Notes: generated from the letters alone by a model not told the origin. A stretch of DNA of 64,000 nucleotides from Henckelia pumila (GCF_033568475.1 NC_133122.1:66487442-66551441); one strand, 5' to 3'; positions 48,801 through 60,700 are shown, counted from the first letter of the stretch. Numbers and translations: made by a program.

Positions 48801-51702
48801 CGACACTCTCTCAGTCACCGAAGAAGAAAGAAGTCAACTTTTTATTAGTTTACGTTGAAGTTATGTCAATGGCGTAGTGATACATTTTGGTTACAACCAG
48901 GGACAATTTGCAATTGCTAAGGCAACGTTACTATTATGCAACTTGGAAAGCTGACGGAACGCGATATATGATGCTAATCACTATGGATGGTTGTTACTTG
49001 ATTGATAGAAATTTTAATTTTCGGAGGCTCCAGATGCGATTTCCCTGCAAACAGACTAATGAAGTAAGTATCTTGTGGGGAATGGGGAATAGCTTCAGTT
49101 TTTCCTAACACTGCGGTTCTAATCTTCCTGCTGATGATTTTTATTTCATGGTTTTATTTTTCTCAAGAAGAAGATGACAGAGAGATTCTATCACCATTTC
49201 ACATTACTTGATGGAGAGATGGTAATTGATACAATGCCTGATTCACAGCGGCAAGAAAGAAGATACCTCATCTATGATATGATGGCGATTAACCAGGTGT
49301 CTCTTGTAGAGGTATGATGTAAAACATGATCTTTATGGGCTTCAGAGTTCGGTGGCCAAAAATAACAATTTTTTGACTTGTTGGTACTCCGAATTAATAT
49401 TACCTTTCAGTTTTGTGTTTGGCTTTGATTCTTAGAAAGTGTTCCATTTTCAAACTTAGTCCACTTTCATGCAGCGGCCCTTTTATGAACGCTGGAAAAT
49501 GCTTGAAAAGGAAGTGATTGAACCCCGGAACATTGAAAAACAACATATATATAAGAGCCCAAATCAGAGCCCAAATCCTTACTACAGATATGAATTGGAG
49601 CCTTTCAGGGTTTGCATCATCACACCTGATTGATTGCTTTTTCCTTCCCTCCCCACTCTCTATCACATTGATTTGCCACCAATGATGGACTTCTTGTTGA
49701 TATTGCTGCATAAAACTTAATAGGTAAGGAGAAAAGATTTTTGGTTGCTGTCTACTGTAACAAAACTTTTGAAGGGATTTATTCCAAAGCTTTCGCATGC
49801 AGCAGACGGTCTTATTTTTCAGGTGGGAACACTGGATTAATACGCATTTTCAACTTTTGTATATGGTTGCATATGGTTTGTCAAAACTGGGTTATTTTTC
49901 TGTATCGGACCACTTAAAACCGTAGAAACTCGATTCCTCCTGATTGAAATTTTTATGTGGCAGTATATTTTTCTTGCCTAGGAGTCATTAAATTGAAGGT
50001 AAAAGATATTTATTGTGAGTGGTGAGGAGATGAAACTTTGCGCTTGAATTATGCTTTTACACCGCCATTATATGTGGTACCAAATATTTAATCATATGTT
50101 GTTCAATGCTTTGTATTCTCTATGAAAATTGTTTCCTGTTCAGGGTTGGGATGATCCTTATGTTACTCGAACACATGAAGGTCTTTTAAAGTGGAAATAC
50201 CCAGAAATGAATTCTGTGGATTTTCTGTTTGAGGTTTGTTTTCATACAAGTATTGCATTCCTGTCTCTCCATTGCTTTGCAAAATGCCAAAAATGCACAT
50301 GAATATATTGGCAACCTTTTGTGTTTTAACTTTACTCATGGTTGAATATATGTGTGTGTTCTTTTGGTTTGCTACATTGCAACAGGTGGTTGAGAATCAC
50401 CAGTCGCTTTTCGTAAATGAGCGAGGGAAGAAGAAATTAATGGAAGGGTACAGGGTTGTTTTCCCTGGTTAGTAGTTCATTAATTGTTTTGCAATGCCAT
50501 TATAGTTGCATCTTTGGTGCTAAGGTCGGAAGACCTTTGTTCTTTCAATTGATTATCCAGCGCACTTCACCGTGTGTAAAAATCTTGAATCTGTGCACTA
50601 TGGCAAGTGAGATTTGAAACCATGGTCCGTATTCCTATTCCTATTTTGCTCTCTTGAAAGATTTACTGAAATTCTTCAAGGTTCAGATTCAATTTTTGTT
50701 TCAATCTAAGTTTTAGTCAATATCCTGCTGCCTAATATCTGTTCTTTGTTCTGTTACTTCCCACTTCAAATGCAAATTGTATTGCTTGTATCTAATCCCT
50801 TGTAAAATTAGAAATAAGTTATGCAAGTTTTGTGTATCCTGAATATAATGTCACTTGTATAATATATTCAGAGAGCAAGTTGAAATAAATTACTAAATTT
50901 TTAACTCACTGATATATACTAGGGTTGGAAGTCATTGAAAACGCTTCTATCATTGGCAACAGTTTCCACGGTGATATTTTAAATTTGTACGGTCTACCAT
51001 CTGTGATATTTGATTCATGTAAGGTGGTGATCTGGCGAATTCCCTTTTCATCTACTTTTACTAATCATGCCTCTAACCAGATGAAGACAATTTTCTCTTT
51101 CATTGTGAAACTTCCGTGCCACTTTACTCAACTTTTGATACGGGGAAATTTAGTTAAATGTGTATTGTACTTGAACTTCAATGTGTTTATGGGACCTTAC
51201 TGGATTAGTTGCTTGATTTCGATTTTCTGTTGTTGATGTTGCGTATGTAAAACAAACCTTGCGTCATAAATCCAATTTTACAAATCCCATATCATGTATG
51301 TTATAACTTGAACTTAAATGGCCATGCAGATGGGTCTGATGCTTCTACGTATTCGGGTAAGATCATAGAGTGTTCATGGAATTCAGAGGAAGAAGTATGG
51401 GTCTGTATGCGGGTCAGGACTGATAAAGGGACTCCTAATGAATTCAACACTTACAGGAAGGTACATATCACGTTTCTTTTCAAGCCCATTATTTTTTTAA
51501 GGTACCAAGTACTTAATGTTTTTCCCAAACTCAAAAACAGGTCATGAGAAGTATAAAAGACAATATTACGGAAGAGGACTTGTTAAACGAGATCAATGAG
51601 ATTATCTGCCTGCCTATGTATGCAGATAGAATACAGAATGAAAGCAAATCCCAGGTCGCCAAAAGTAGAACAAGTTCCTCAAAAGAAGCCACTCGTGTCT
51701 AA
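42835..51702 (+). CDS. Bifunctional mRNA capping enzyme (RNA 5'-triphosphatase / guanylyltransferase)
   Basis: Seventeen coding exons (42835-42978, 43666-43798, 44442-44593, 46004-46087, 46185-46247, 47581-47712, 47797-48006, 48126-48245, 48460-48509, 48901-49063, 49174-49311, 49475-49609, 49724-49822, 50144-50233, 50386-50467, 51330-51460, 51541-51702) give 695 aa. An Arg-rich N-terminus precedes a cysteine-phosphatase RNA triphosphatase domain with HCTHGHNRTG (catalytic Cys211). The guanylyltransferase domain has motif I KADGTR (GMP-accepting Lys379), motif III LLDGEMV, motif IV DGLIFQ and motif V LLKWKYP, then the OB-fold part ending IKDNITEEDLL. The enzyme acts in the nucleus on nascent Pol II transcripts. 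The start matches family MDLNASP. Exon 11 has three possible in-frame acceptors, and exon 13 begins with a donor-like sequence. A nested MITE pair sits in intron 3 (44594-46003). Confidence 0.94.
44964..45732. mobile_element. PIF/Harbinger-like MITE in a capping-enzyme intron, split by a hAT element
   Basis: The left end GGGTGTGCTTGGCTTGAGG and the right end, reversed, GGTTGCACTTGGACCGAATG match in most positions, and the inverted similarity continues as GATTTGA...TTTGG. Without the hAT insert the element is about 200 bp. Flanking trinucleotides TTT and TAT are a poor match, so the target duplication has decayed or the ends are off by a base. Confidence 0.5.
45056..45615. mobile_element. Non-autonomous hAT transposon nested in the intronic MITE
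   Basis: A 560-bp element flanked by the perfect 8-bp target duplication AATTTATG (45048-45055 and 45616-45623). The left end CAGTGTTCTAAAAAGCGCG and the right end, reversed, AAAGGTTCTAAAAAGCGCG share 15 terminal bases after the first four. Both arms carry many copies of the AAGCG / CGCTT motif (AAGCGCGCTTAAGCG on the left; TTAAGCCCG, CCGCTTAAGCC on the right). The interior is AT-rich and has no coding sequence. Confidence 0.88.
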
Positions 51703-51721
51703 ACTTGTGGTAGACACGAGT
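51691..51721 (+). promoter_or_regulatory. Perfect stem-loop across the capping-enzyme stop codon
   Basis: ACTCGTGTCTA (51691-51701) and TAGACACGAGT (51711-51721) are exact reverse complements separated by 9 bases. The TAA stop occupies 51700-51702, so the last codons and most of the stop lie in the left arm. The pairing is visible; any role in termination, 3'-end processing or stability is inference. Confidence 0.55.
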
Positions 51722-53056
51722 GATCCTCGCCTTCCATTCTCATGGTAATCAAGATTATAGGAATTAGCTTTAGGATCACCTTGTATATTTTACTTTCGTC
51801 ATGATTTCTCTTTTTACTAGTAAACTTGGTGGAAATGCAGCCGTTAGAATTAGTAATTTGAGGTTTAGAGAGACATTTTGTTGTGAATATAGTTGAAAGT
51901 TAAACGGGTTAGCTTTCTATTATGTTCTTGTTTGCAGCATCACTGTTTATCAAAACTTATTTTGGCAGGAATATTCATATGTTGCAAGAATCTCTTTCAT
52001 TTGTTAGCATTGTCACACGCTTTTTTGAGCAAGAATCTCTTTCATTTGTTAGCATTGTCACACACGCTTTTTTGAGCAGCTCGCGAGATGTATGTTACAT
52101 GTGTCGCAAATCAATATTAAGTGGGGTAATTTTGATCACCTACACCCTAGGGTGCAAGTCGGGTATCGGGTTTTAATGGTGGCACACGAAAACTTGCATC
52201 CTAGTGTGCGGTGATCATTACTGTTAAGTGGGATACTTACATTATTTAAAATTTAAATAATGATCAAGTTGCAAGTGTTCTTCCTTTCCTTTTTCCCCTT
52301 GGAAATAATATATTGGTTAATAGTTTTGCCCCCTTTTAATCATCCGGGAACTAAAAAGGGTAATGTGCGGTGCTTTCGAAGTTCTTTGTGATGTAAAATT
52401 TCATTCATAAGTTTGGTTTGATCAAGAGCTTAATTGGCTACATTTGTCTTGGATGTTTTACGATTGTTCAGTTACTGCAAAATTTATGGATTTTTATTTT
52501 TTAGATCTCTTTTATTTTAGTTTTTAAATTAAATATGGGTATCATTCGATTGAATGAGGTAAATTATAGCTTGAAAAGAATTGAGAGAAAAGAGAAACAA
52601 ATATATTGAGCAAAGAACACACAATCTGACACGTCTCAGATGACAATTTAAAATGGATTTTATATTTGATCCGATCTATAAGGAAGTATTTTTTTTGGCC
52701 AGAAGTTTATACTTTTCCTTTTTAACTCTACCAATCTTATAGATATAAATTACTGAGACCGTCAGTGATAGTGTCAAACGGATGAAGTATTTTTTTTTTT
52801 TGCTAAAAATTTATACTTATCCTTTCCAAATCTATCAATCTTATAGATATAAATCAGAGACAGTCGGTGGCCTACGGAAAAGAAACACGTGAACCAAAAA
52901 CGATTTCAGTAATGAATTCCTTTTTCCTCAAAATCTCAGCTTAATAGCTTGTTGACAAACAATACATTTTTTTATCAGTCATATAAATTCTGGTACACTT
53001 TATATAATGTTGTAAAACTTGTAAATTGAGCCAAACAAATCTGACTTATAAAATAT

Positions 53057-53717
53057 GGGTAAATGTACTTTAAATCTCTATACCAAATTTAAATTTGTGG
53101 TCCCTGTTAGAAAAAAAAAAAAAAGTGTTTACACTCCCTGATCCACCAAAAATATTTTTTGCATTCCCTGGGCCCTCTTGTTTTTTCTCGGATGAAAGTC
53201 GGTACAAAACATTGAAAGTATGATACAAATACATGATATTTGAGTATCAACTGTTCAAATATGGTATTAATGTATGCTTTTTGAATACTCAAACACGTAA
53301 GTAAGTATTGATATTAATGACATATTTGTCTTTTTTGGATGAAAGTAGGTATAAAACATTGAAAATATGATATTAATATATAATATTTGAGTATCGAATG
53401 TGTTAGATGTGGTACAAATATATGATTTTCGAATACTTAAACATATGTTGCAAGTGTTGATATTAATAAAAATGTTAAGATTTTATATTCAAAATCTTTT
53501 CTTTTGTACCAGATCTATACCACAGAGTACTCGAATATAATATATTAGTACCATATTTTCGATGTTTTGTAACGAATTTCACCCGTGAAAAGATATGTGG
53601 GCCTAGAGAATGCAGAAACATTTTTGTTTAGATCAGAGAGTTTAAACTCATATTTTTTCTGACGAGAACTGAAAACAAATTTAAGTTTAAATTTAAGGAT
53701 TTAAAGTAAATTTGCTC
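53057..53717. mobile_element. Fold-back MITE with long inverted repeats
   Basis: The left arm starts GGGTAAATGTACTTTAAATC and the right arm, reversed, starts GAGCAAATTTACTTTAAATC. Inverted similarity continues for about 170 bases (for example GCATTCCCTGGGCCC on the left against GCATTCTCTAGGCCC reversed on the right; GTACAAAACATTGAAA against TTACAAAACATCGAAA). AAATAT flanks both sides (53051-53056 and 53718-53723). The centre contains a further direct repeat (GGTACAAAACATTGAAA-GTATG near 53200 and GGTATAAAACATTGAAA-ATATG near 53347). The superfamily is not certain. Confidence 0.7.
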
Positions 53718-53814
53718 AAATATTAACGACAATATATACGAGCATATACATAGTGGACACACTTGGATAATGGTTAAGGACTAAGGTTCAAATCTAAATA
53801 TTTCAATAAGTGTA

Positions 53815-53975
53815 ACACTTTTGTGAGACGGTCTTATCCGTGAGACGGGTTAACCCTACCCATATTTATAATAATAAGTAATACTTTTGGCATAAATTAT
53901 AATACTTTTTAATGGATAACCCATACAAGAGATCCGTCTCATAAAAATGACCCTTGAGACCGTCTCATAGGAGTT
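53815..53975. mobile_element. Probable MITE with GAGACGGTCT ends
   Basis: The left arm TTTTGTGAGACGGTCTTATCC and the right arm, reversed, CTCCTATGAGACGGTCTCAAGG share GAGACGGTCT. Internal GAGACGGGTTAACCC and, reversed, GAGACGGATCT and TGGGTTATCC are also inverted. Element ends and target duplication could not be fixed. Confidence 0.45.
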
Positions 53976-54076
53976 TTTGCCTTTCAATCAATAGAAGAGA
54001 GTGTTTGCAATCACTAAAAAAATGATTGTTAGATTTTAACTTAAAAAATCACTTTTGTGTGTTTCATAAACCCAAA

Positions 54077-54288
54077 GAATAATGCTAGAGGTACAACCAA
54101 AATATCGTACAACGATATTTACAACAATTATGTCGTGATATTTTGTTATTATCTCGTGAGATTTTGATATGATATCGTGATATTTTGTATTTAATGTATC
54201 GTGAGATTTGATAAATTAAAATTTTGTATTAAATTTTTTATAGTGTAAAAATTATTATACAAATTTGGTTATACATATAGCATTGTTC
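54077..54288. mobile_element. Mutator-type (MULE) MITE
   Basis: A 212-bp element between perfect 9-bp direct repeats AAACCCAAA (54068-54076 and 54289-54297). The termini GAATAATGCTAGAGGTACAA and, reversed, GAACAATGCTATATGTATAA are inverted repeats that extend into ACCAAA. The 9-bp target is typical of Mutator-like elements. The interior is built of repeated ATCGTGATATTTTG / ATCGTGAGAT motifs. No coding capacity. Confidence 0.78.
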
Positions 54289-54702
54289 AAACCCAAATTA
54301 TATACTAGCGCATAACCGATTCAAAAACAATTATATAGCGCACAACATATTACATCCATATTTATTTATTATTATTTGCCATAAATTGAGCACTTCCTTT
54401 TTTACTCAAAAAAATATTACCAAACACGCCCTCGATATGACTATTTTATTTTATTTTATTTTATTAAAAGAATGGGAAAAAAAAAAAAAGAAAGAAGAAG
54501 AGGAAACTGGAAAAAAATAAAATAAAATAAAAAAGAAAATAAACGTGAGACCTCCTCTGCAACTTCAACTTCGCTGCAAACTGATATCTTTTTGCTTAGA
54601 TCCCAAAACCCATTTACTGGGCTTTGACTAAGTGGAACTCCTTCGAATTTCTCCTTATATTTGAGTTCTTGGGACGAGTGAGGAAACGATTACCTAAAAT
54701 TC

Positions 54703-57700
54703 ATGAAATCTGGGGGTGTTCTATTTCTTGGTTTGCTTGTTTTCTGGTTATCTTGTTTATGTTTCGATTATGCCGTTGCGCAATCGGAGGAAGCGAACAA
54801 GAACAAATTTCGGGAGCGTGAGGCTACTGATGATGCCCTCGGTTACCCCAATCTGTAAGTGTTTGTCTGGGTTCTTGTAAATTCTTTCCTGAGTTATGAC
54901 GTTACTCGCATTAACGAAATTGAGTTTTTGTTAAATTGGTTTAATTGGTAATACCAGAGTTTAACGAAGAGCAGTTTTAATCAGTTTTGTGAATGGAATC
55001 ACGGAATGAGGCTTTTGCATTTGCAAGAATTCTGATTTTTATGTAATGAACTTTTTAAACTGTCAAAATGATGAATTGTATGATATTCTTCGTGAATAGT
55101 GACGAGGATGAGCTGCTGAATACACAATGTCCTCAGCATTTGGAACTGAGATGGCAGACTGAAGTGAGTTCTAGCATATATTCTTCCCCTTTGATTGCGG
55201 ATATTAACAGGTAATTGAACGCAACTGTCTAATTTGGGTTTTCTGTATCGAGAATTGCGATATTTATTGCATTTAATTTTTCTCTGTTCTTTTCTTTTTT
55301 TGTTTTGCTGAACTGCGTGGGTTTATTTTCTGAACTCAAAAGCATTGGAGATTATGAATGGATTAAAAGTAGACTATATGTTGGTTGATTTAATTTTAAG
55401 CTGTCAAGTTCCCGGAAGATTTACTTTCCCAAGTTAGTTGATGCCCAGAATCTGTTGAAAAGATATAGATTCAAAATTCAAAGTCTTTGCTTGTTATTGT
55501 CAATCTGTCATGTCTTTTGGAATCTTGATTATAATTCTCGTATCCTCAGTGATGGAAAGCTTGAAGTAGTAGTTCCCTCCTTTGTTCATTACTTGGAAGT
55601 CCTAGAAGGTTCTGACGGAGATAAGTTGCCAGGTATTGCTAGAAGGTTGCTATTTGTAGTTTGTAGATAAGGGACCTGCAGCTACCTATTGTATATGAAA
55701 GAATGATTATACAAGGAACTAGAAGGGCTAAACTTCATGACTTATGTTAATCTCTATCATCCAGGCACAATGAACCTAAAATATGAATTGTATTATATAC
55801 ATCAGGTTGGCCAGCTTTTCATCAGTCAACCGTTCATTCTAGTCCTCTTTTGTTTGACATTGACAAAGATGGTGTCCGAGAAGTAGTTTTAGCCACTTAC
55901 AATGGTGAAGTGCTATTTTTCAGGTAACATCGTGCTGTTCCTCCAAAATGCAAGTTGAATAACAGTTAGTTGATTTGTTGTGTTCTGTTTATTGAAAATT
56001 AGGGTATCAGGCTACATGATGTCAGATAAATTGGAGATTCCGAGGTTGAAAGTTAAAAAGGATTGGTATGTTGGTTTGCATCCAGATCCAGTTGACCGGT
56101 CTCACCCGGATGTTCATGATGAGAAACTGGTTGAGGATTCTCTCACCGATTCGATATATAGTAAGTTGCCTTCATTTTACCTGCTGAGCATTAATGATTC
56201 TGAAATTGTGGCGCTTAAAATTTATCTCCTGCACCTCGGCTTGCCCGATGTTCTCCTAAGCCTTAATGGCATTTTCATAATTTCTTCAGTGCGGCTGAAT
56301 GATAATTTCTTGTATTCAACACGGTGAACATTGACATACCACAAGATGTCTGATTATCCTAATCTGCTTTCTCTTAAAATTTTTGAACCAGCTTTCATGT
56401 GCAATGGGTTGAACCTTCTTCTTCACCGAATAGATATTTATCTTTTGCCTTTACCATGTAATTGCTGTAACCAGTCTCCCTCTGTCCAATCAGAAATCTG
56501 CTACTGCCGCCCACAGGCCATGCTCTTGTTGTGAGTTACACATGAGAAATTCCCTGATTAAGTTCACATTTATAGCTATCTGGACACTGTCCTTACTCTC
56601 ATCAATCCTCATGTTGAAATAGAGTGCATTAGGTGGATATATTGTATACATCATGGAAATATTGGGAAAGCTCTGGCTTGATTGGTCAATTTAATAATAA
56701 TAGCAATAGCTCCACTGCAGATGTTAAAATCACTGTATGAAATCTGCTGACCTGTAGCATTGGCCCAATTATTCTGATCTTCAACTCAAAATGATGGTCA
56801 GATGGTTGACTGGAAATTCTCTTGAACCCGTGGTTTACATTGGTTGGACTGTTGTACCTTTGCGATTCTGCTTAATGGTTTCATTCATTCTGCTAGGTCA
56901 ATTTTGGAGTACTATTTACTTGGTTAGATTATAATTTAGTCCTTAAAAAGGTTTTCTTACAATTGAAATATTTTTTAGAGCACAATGGAAGCACCATGCA
57001 CAGTGGAGGTACAATTGCGAAAAACATCAATCATTCTTTTGAAGAAGGTTCTCATGACTTATCTAAGGCATCAAATTCTGTACCAGAAGAAGCTCATCAT
57101 GAAACCTTGCAGAGCAATGTTTCTACGACAGATATTCAGCGCCATGACCTGAATGCATCTCATGTTGAGAATCTAGTGAAGAGCAAAGATAGTCAACCTG
57201 AAGCAGACAGAAAGATGCCACAAGAACCAAATAATACACTTTCTAATTCTGGAGCAGATAAAGTTAATGATGAAGAAATTGGAAAAAACACTGCAAGAAG
57301 GCTTCTTGAAGAGAAAGATTCAACAGGCAATGAAGGCATTCATGCTGCAACGGTGGAAAATAATGGGGGCCTTGAAGCAGATGCTGATGCATCATTTGAG
57401 TTGTTAAGGGAGAATGATGAGCTGGCTGATGAGTATAACTATGATTATGATGATTATGTAGATGAGGCCATGTGGGGAGATGAGGAATGGACTGAAACTC
57501 AGCATGAAAAACTGGAAGATTTTGTTCACATAGATGCACATGTCTTATGCACTCCGGTAAGTATTGTGGTGTTCGAAAGTCGAAACAAAGCTTTTATATT
57601 CACATAATTTTATCAGGTATTACTAATTAACACGGTTCTTATCATTCTTTTCAGGTAATTGCAGATATCGATAATGATGGGGTGTCTGAGATGATTGTTG

Positions 57701-60700
57701 CTGTTTCTTACTTCTTTGACCATGAGTAAGTTTCTTCTTACATTGCTTAGCTTTAGAATGCATTTATCCTCGGGTCTCTTTGTGGCCAATTCTGATAGTA
57801 GTATTCTAAGCAGCAGAAATATCAATTACACTGGCAACTTTAGCTTGATTTCAGCTGAATATAGGCTTACAACTTTTGTTCGTGATGTGCTACACTATTA
57901 GATGCTTGATCCTGAATTTCATTTAAAATACTGTTTTTAACCTTTTCCACCTTTCTAGCATACAACAGCCACTGCATTCCCAGCAATTTTAACATCTCCA
58001 TATCATATTCCTCCAGAGACACCATCACAATCATTTTAACTCAGTACACTGCAACATAAGATTGAAAAATCTTACAAAGTTCCCAAACCACTTGCAACTT
58101 GCATTATACGACAATCTGGCATCACCAACTCTACAGCATCAGAAGAAATTCTAGGCTGCTTCTCTTATTAACTTTGTGCCAGTCATCTCTTTTGTATGCA
58201 TTACTTCTAATGTACGCATTGATGCTCGGATATTTTAGTTCTATATTTAGGCACGTTGCTTGGATTTTTGCTCTAATGCTCTTATCTATGTGACTGGAAT
58301 TGAAATTGAAAATTGGGTTATATATGGTATGTTTCCATCCACTGACTTCTGCCATATTAATTCATGGGACGAACGTGACTTTAAATCATGAGATGCCATT
58401 TGTACAGAAAGATAAAAGTTCCCTATGTAGCAATTCTACAGATTCTTATAATCTAGTTTTCCTGAGAAATTGGCTCTATAAGCATTTAATTTCGAAATCT
58501 CCTGCCATGTACTAGGTGGTGACTATAATCTTTGCTGAAATAGACTGCAGTATGCTAGGGCTTCATACTGGTATTGAAGAATTCACGAGAAAACATTCTG
58601 TCTGCTTATGTCATGTTTTCGTCTTTTCAGTGAACTTGGGGCAGCATAAGTATTGAAATATGCTTCAGATAATCAATATGTCATTTGGCAGGTATTATGA
58701 TAATCCAGAGCATTTGAAGGAACTTGGTGGTATTGAGATTGGGAAATATGTTGCTGGTGGTATTGTAGTTTTCAATCTCGACACAAAGCAAGTTAAGTGG
58801 AGTGCTCAACTTGATTTGAGTACGGATACTGGAAATTTCCGTGCCTACATATATTCTTCTCCTACTGTTGTTGATTTGGATGGTGATGGGAACTTGGACA
58901 TTCTGGTTGGGACTTCCTTTGGCTTGTTTTATGTCTTGGACCACAAGGGTGTGTTATTTCTACTCTTCCACTTTATAAGTTTGTTGTGCATCGCTTATTT
59001 AATTCTTTTGAACATCACATACAAGTTGGAACCACATGCTTTTTTTTTATAGGTTCGCATGATCTCCAATTTATTGTATTCCAAAGTTAGTTCTTTTGTT
59101 TTCAGTTTTTAGAGCCCTGATCTAAATAACGGGTTAGGTCATTATTTATTGACGAATTTTCAGACGGAAATTTCAGTGAGTATGCGATGGGCTGGGTTTG
59201 GTATTGGTGCTTGATTGATCTTTTGGAAATCGCTGAGAAGAGGGAGTGGGATAGATGACATAAATTTCTTGTCAGTTCGGTGGCTCTGTAGAGATACTCC
59301 TCTCGTGGATTAGTCAAGAAATTTTGTGAAGTGAAGAATGCAGAAAGACTCATTTCCGGGGTTTGCTGAATTGACTAAATGATAATGTAGAAACCACCAC
59401 ATGGATCTGCTTCGAGGCTTCCATCTTGGAAATGCTGATCTAAGACTTTTTTTTTTTAGGAAATGCTGATCTAACTTTTTGTTGAACTAAAACAACATCA
59501 CAGACGAAACTTATTGTTCGTGTACAACTGTAGGTTCAGGCTGTTATAAGTTGTCCAGTAATCTTTATTTCTTGTATTCCTGGCTGGGGTTTCCTCTTAT
59601 GTTCGTTGAAGTTTTGCTTATTGCTTTAATTCACTGGTTTAGGCAAATATAGGGAGAAGTTTCCTCTTGAAATGGCTGAAATTCAAGGAGCAGTGGTTGC
59701 AGCTGACATCAATGATGATGGAAAGATTGAGTTAGTGACTGCTGATTCCCATGGAAATGTTGCAGCTTGGACATTACAAGGAAAAGAAATCTGGGAAACA
59801 CATGTAAAGAGCCTTGTTCCACAGGTAACTTGCAATTTCTTGACTTCCAAATTTGGTTTAAGCCAAGCTACATGTTTATACTGCATAATAAATATCTTGT
59901 TTCGCACAGGGTCCTAGCATTGGAGATGTGGATGGGGATGGTCACACTGACATTGTCGTTCCAACATTATCTGGAAATATATATGTTCTCAGCGGCATAG
60001 ATGGATCATTTGTACGACCCTATCCGTATCGAACACATGGTAGGGTAATGAATCAAATTCTTCTGGTTGACTTGAGGAAACGCGGGGAGAAGAAGAAGGG
60101 ACTAACGATTGTCAGCACATCTTTTGATGGGTATTTATACCTCATTGATGGGCCCACTTCTTGTGCTGATGTTGTGGATATTGGAGAAACATCGTAAGAT
60201 AACTTGTATTCTTTGTGGTAGTCGACTTTTCTTTGAGCTGCTGCCTCACTTCACCCATGAGTATGTCTTGTTTAATTACAGATACAGTATGGTTTTGGCT
60301 GACAATGTAGATGGTGGAGACGATCTTGATCTGATTGTGACCACGATGAATGGCAATGTCTTCTGTTTTTCAACACCTTCTCCTTATCATCCCCTCAAGG
60401 AAGGATGCGATTAAAAACTATTACCTTTTTTGTCTAGTTGGTTGATATCGCTTTTCTGTCTTACAAATTTTATATCACCAGGCTTGGAGATCACCTAATC
60501 AAGGAAGAAATAATGCCGCGTACCGCTATAACCGTGAGGGCATCCATGTCACTCCATCATCACGAGCTTTCCGAGATGAAGAAGGCAAGAATTTTTGGGT
60601 TGAATTGGAGATTGTTGACAAACACAGGTTCCCATCTGGCAGTCAAGCACCTTATAATGTTACGGTATGGATTGTTGTTTTTGGCTTTTTGCTATTCATT

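Larger units (their letters stand above)
51703..54702. other. Spacer between the capping-enzyme gene and DEX1, rich in repeats
   Basis: Begins with the capping-enzyme 3' UTR. A 45-47-base unit (AAGAATCTCTTTCATTTGTT and following) is tandemly duplicated at about 51983-52076. A looser duplication of roughly 100 bases (TTATAGATATAAAT core) lies at about 52685-52870. Three fold-back elements follow at 53057-53717, about 53815-53975 and 54077-54288. The last 200 bases before DEX1 are poly-A and purine-rich (54475-54540), then 5' UTR-like. No protein gene is seen. Confidence 0.6.
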
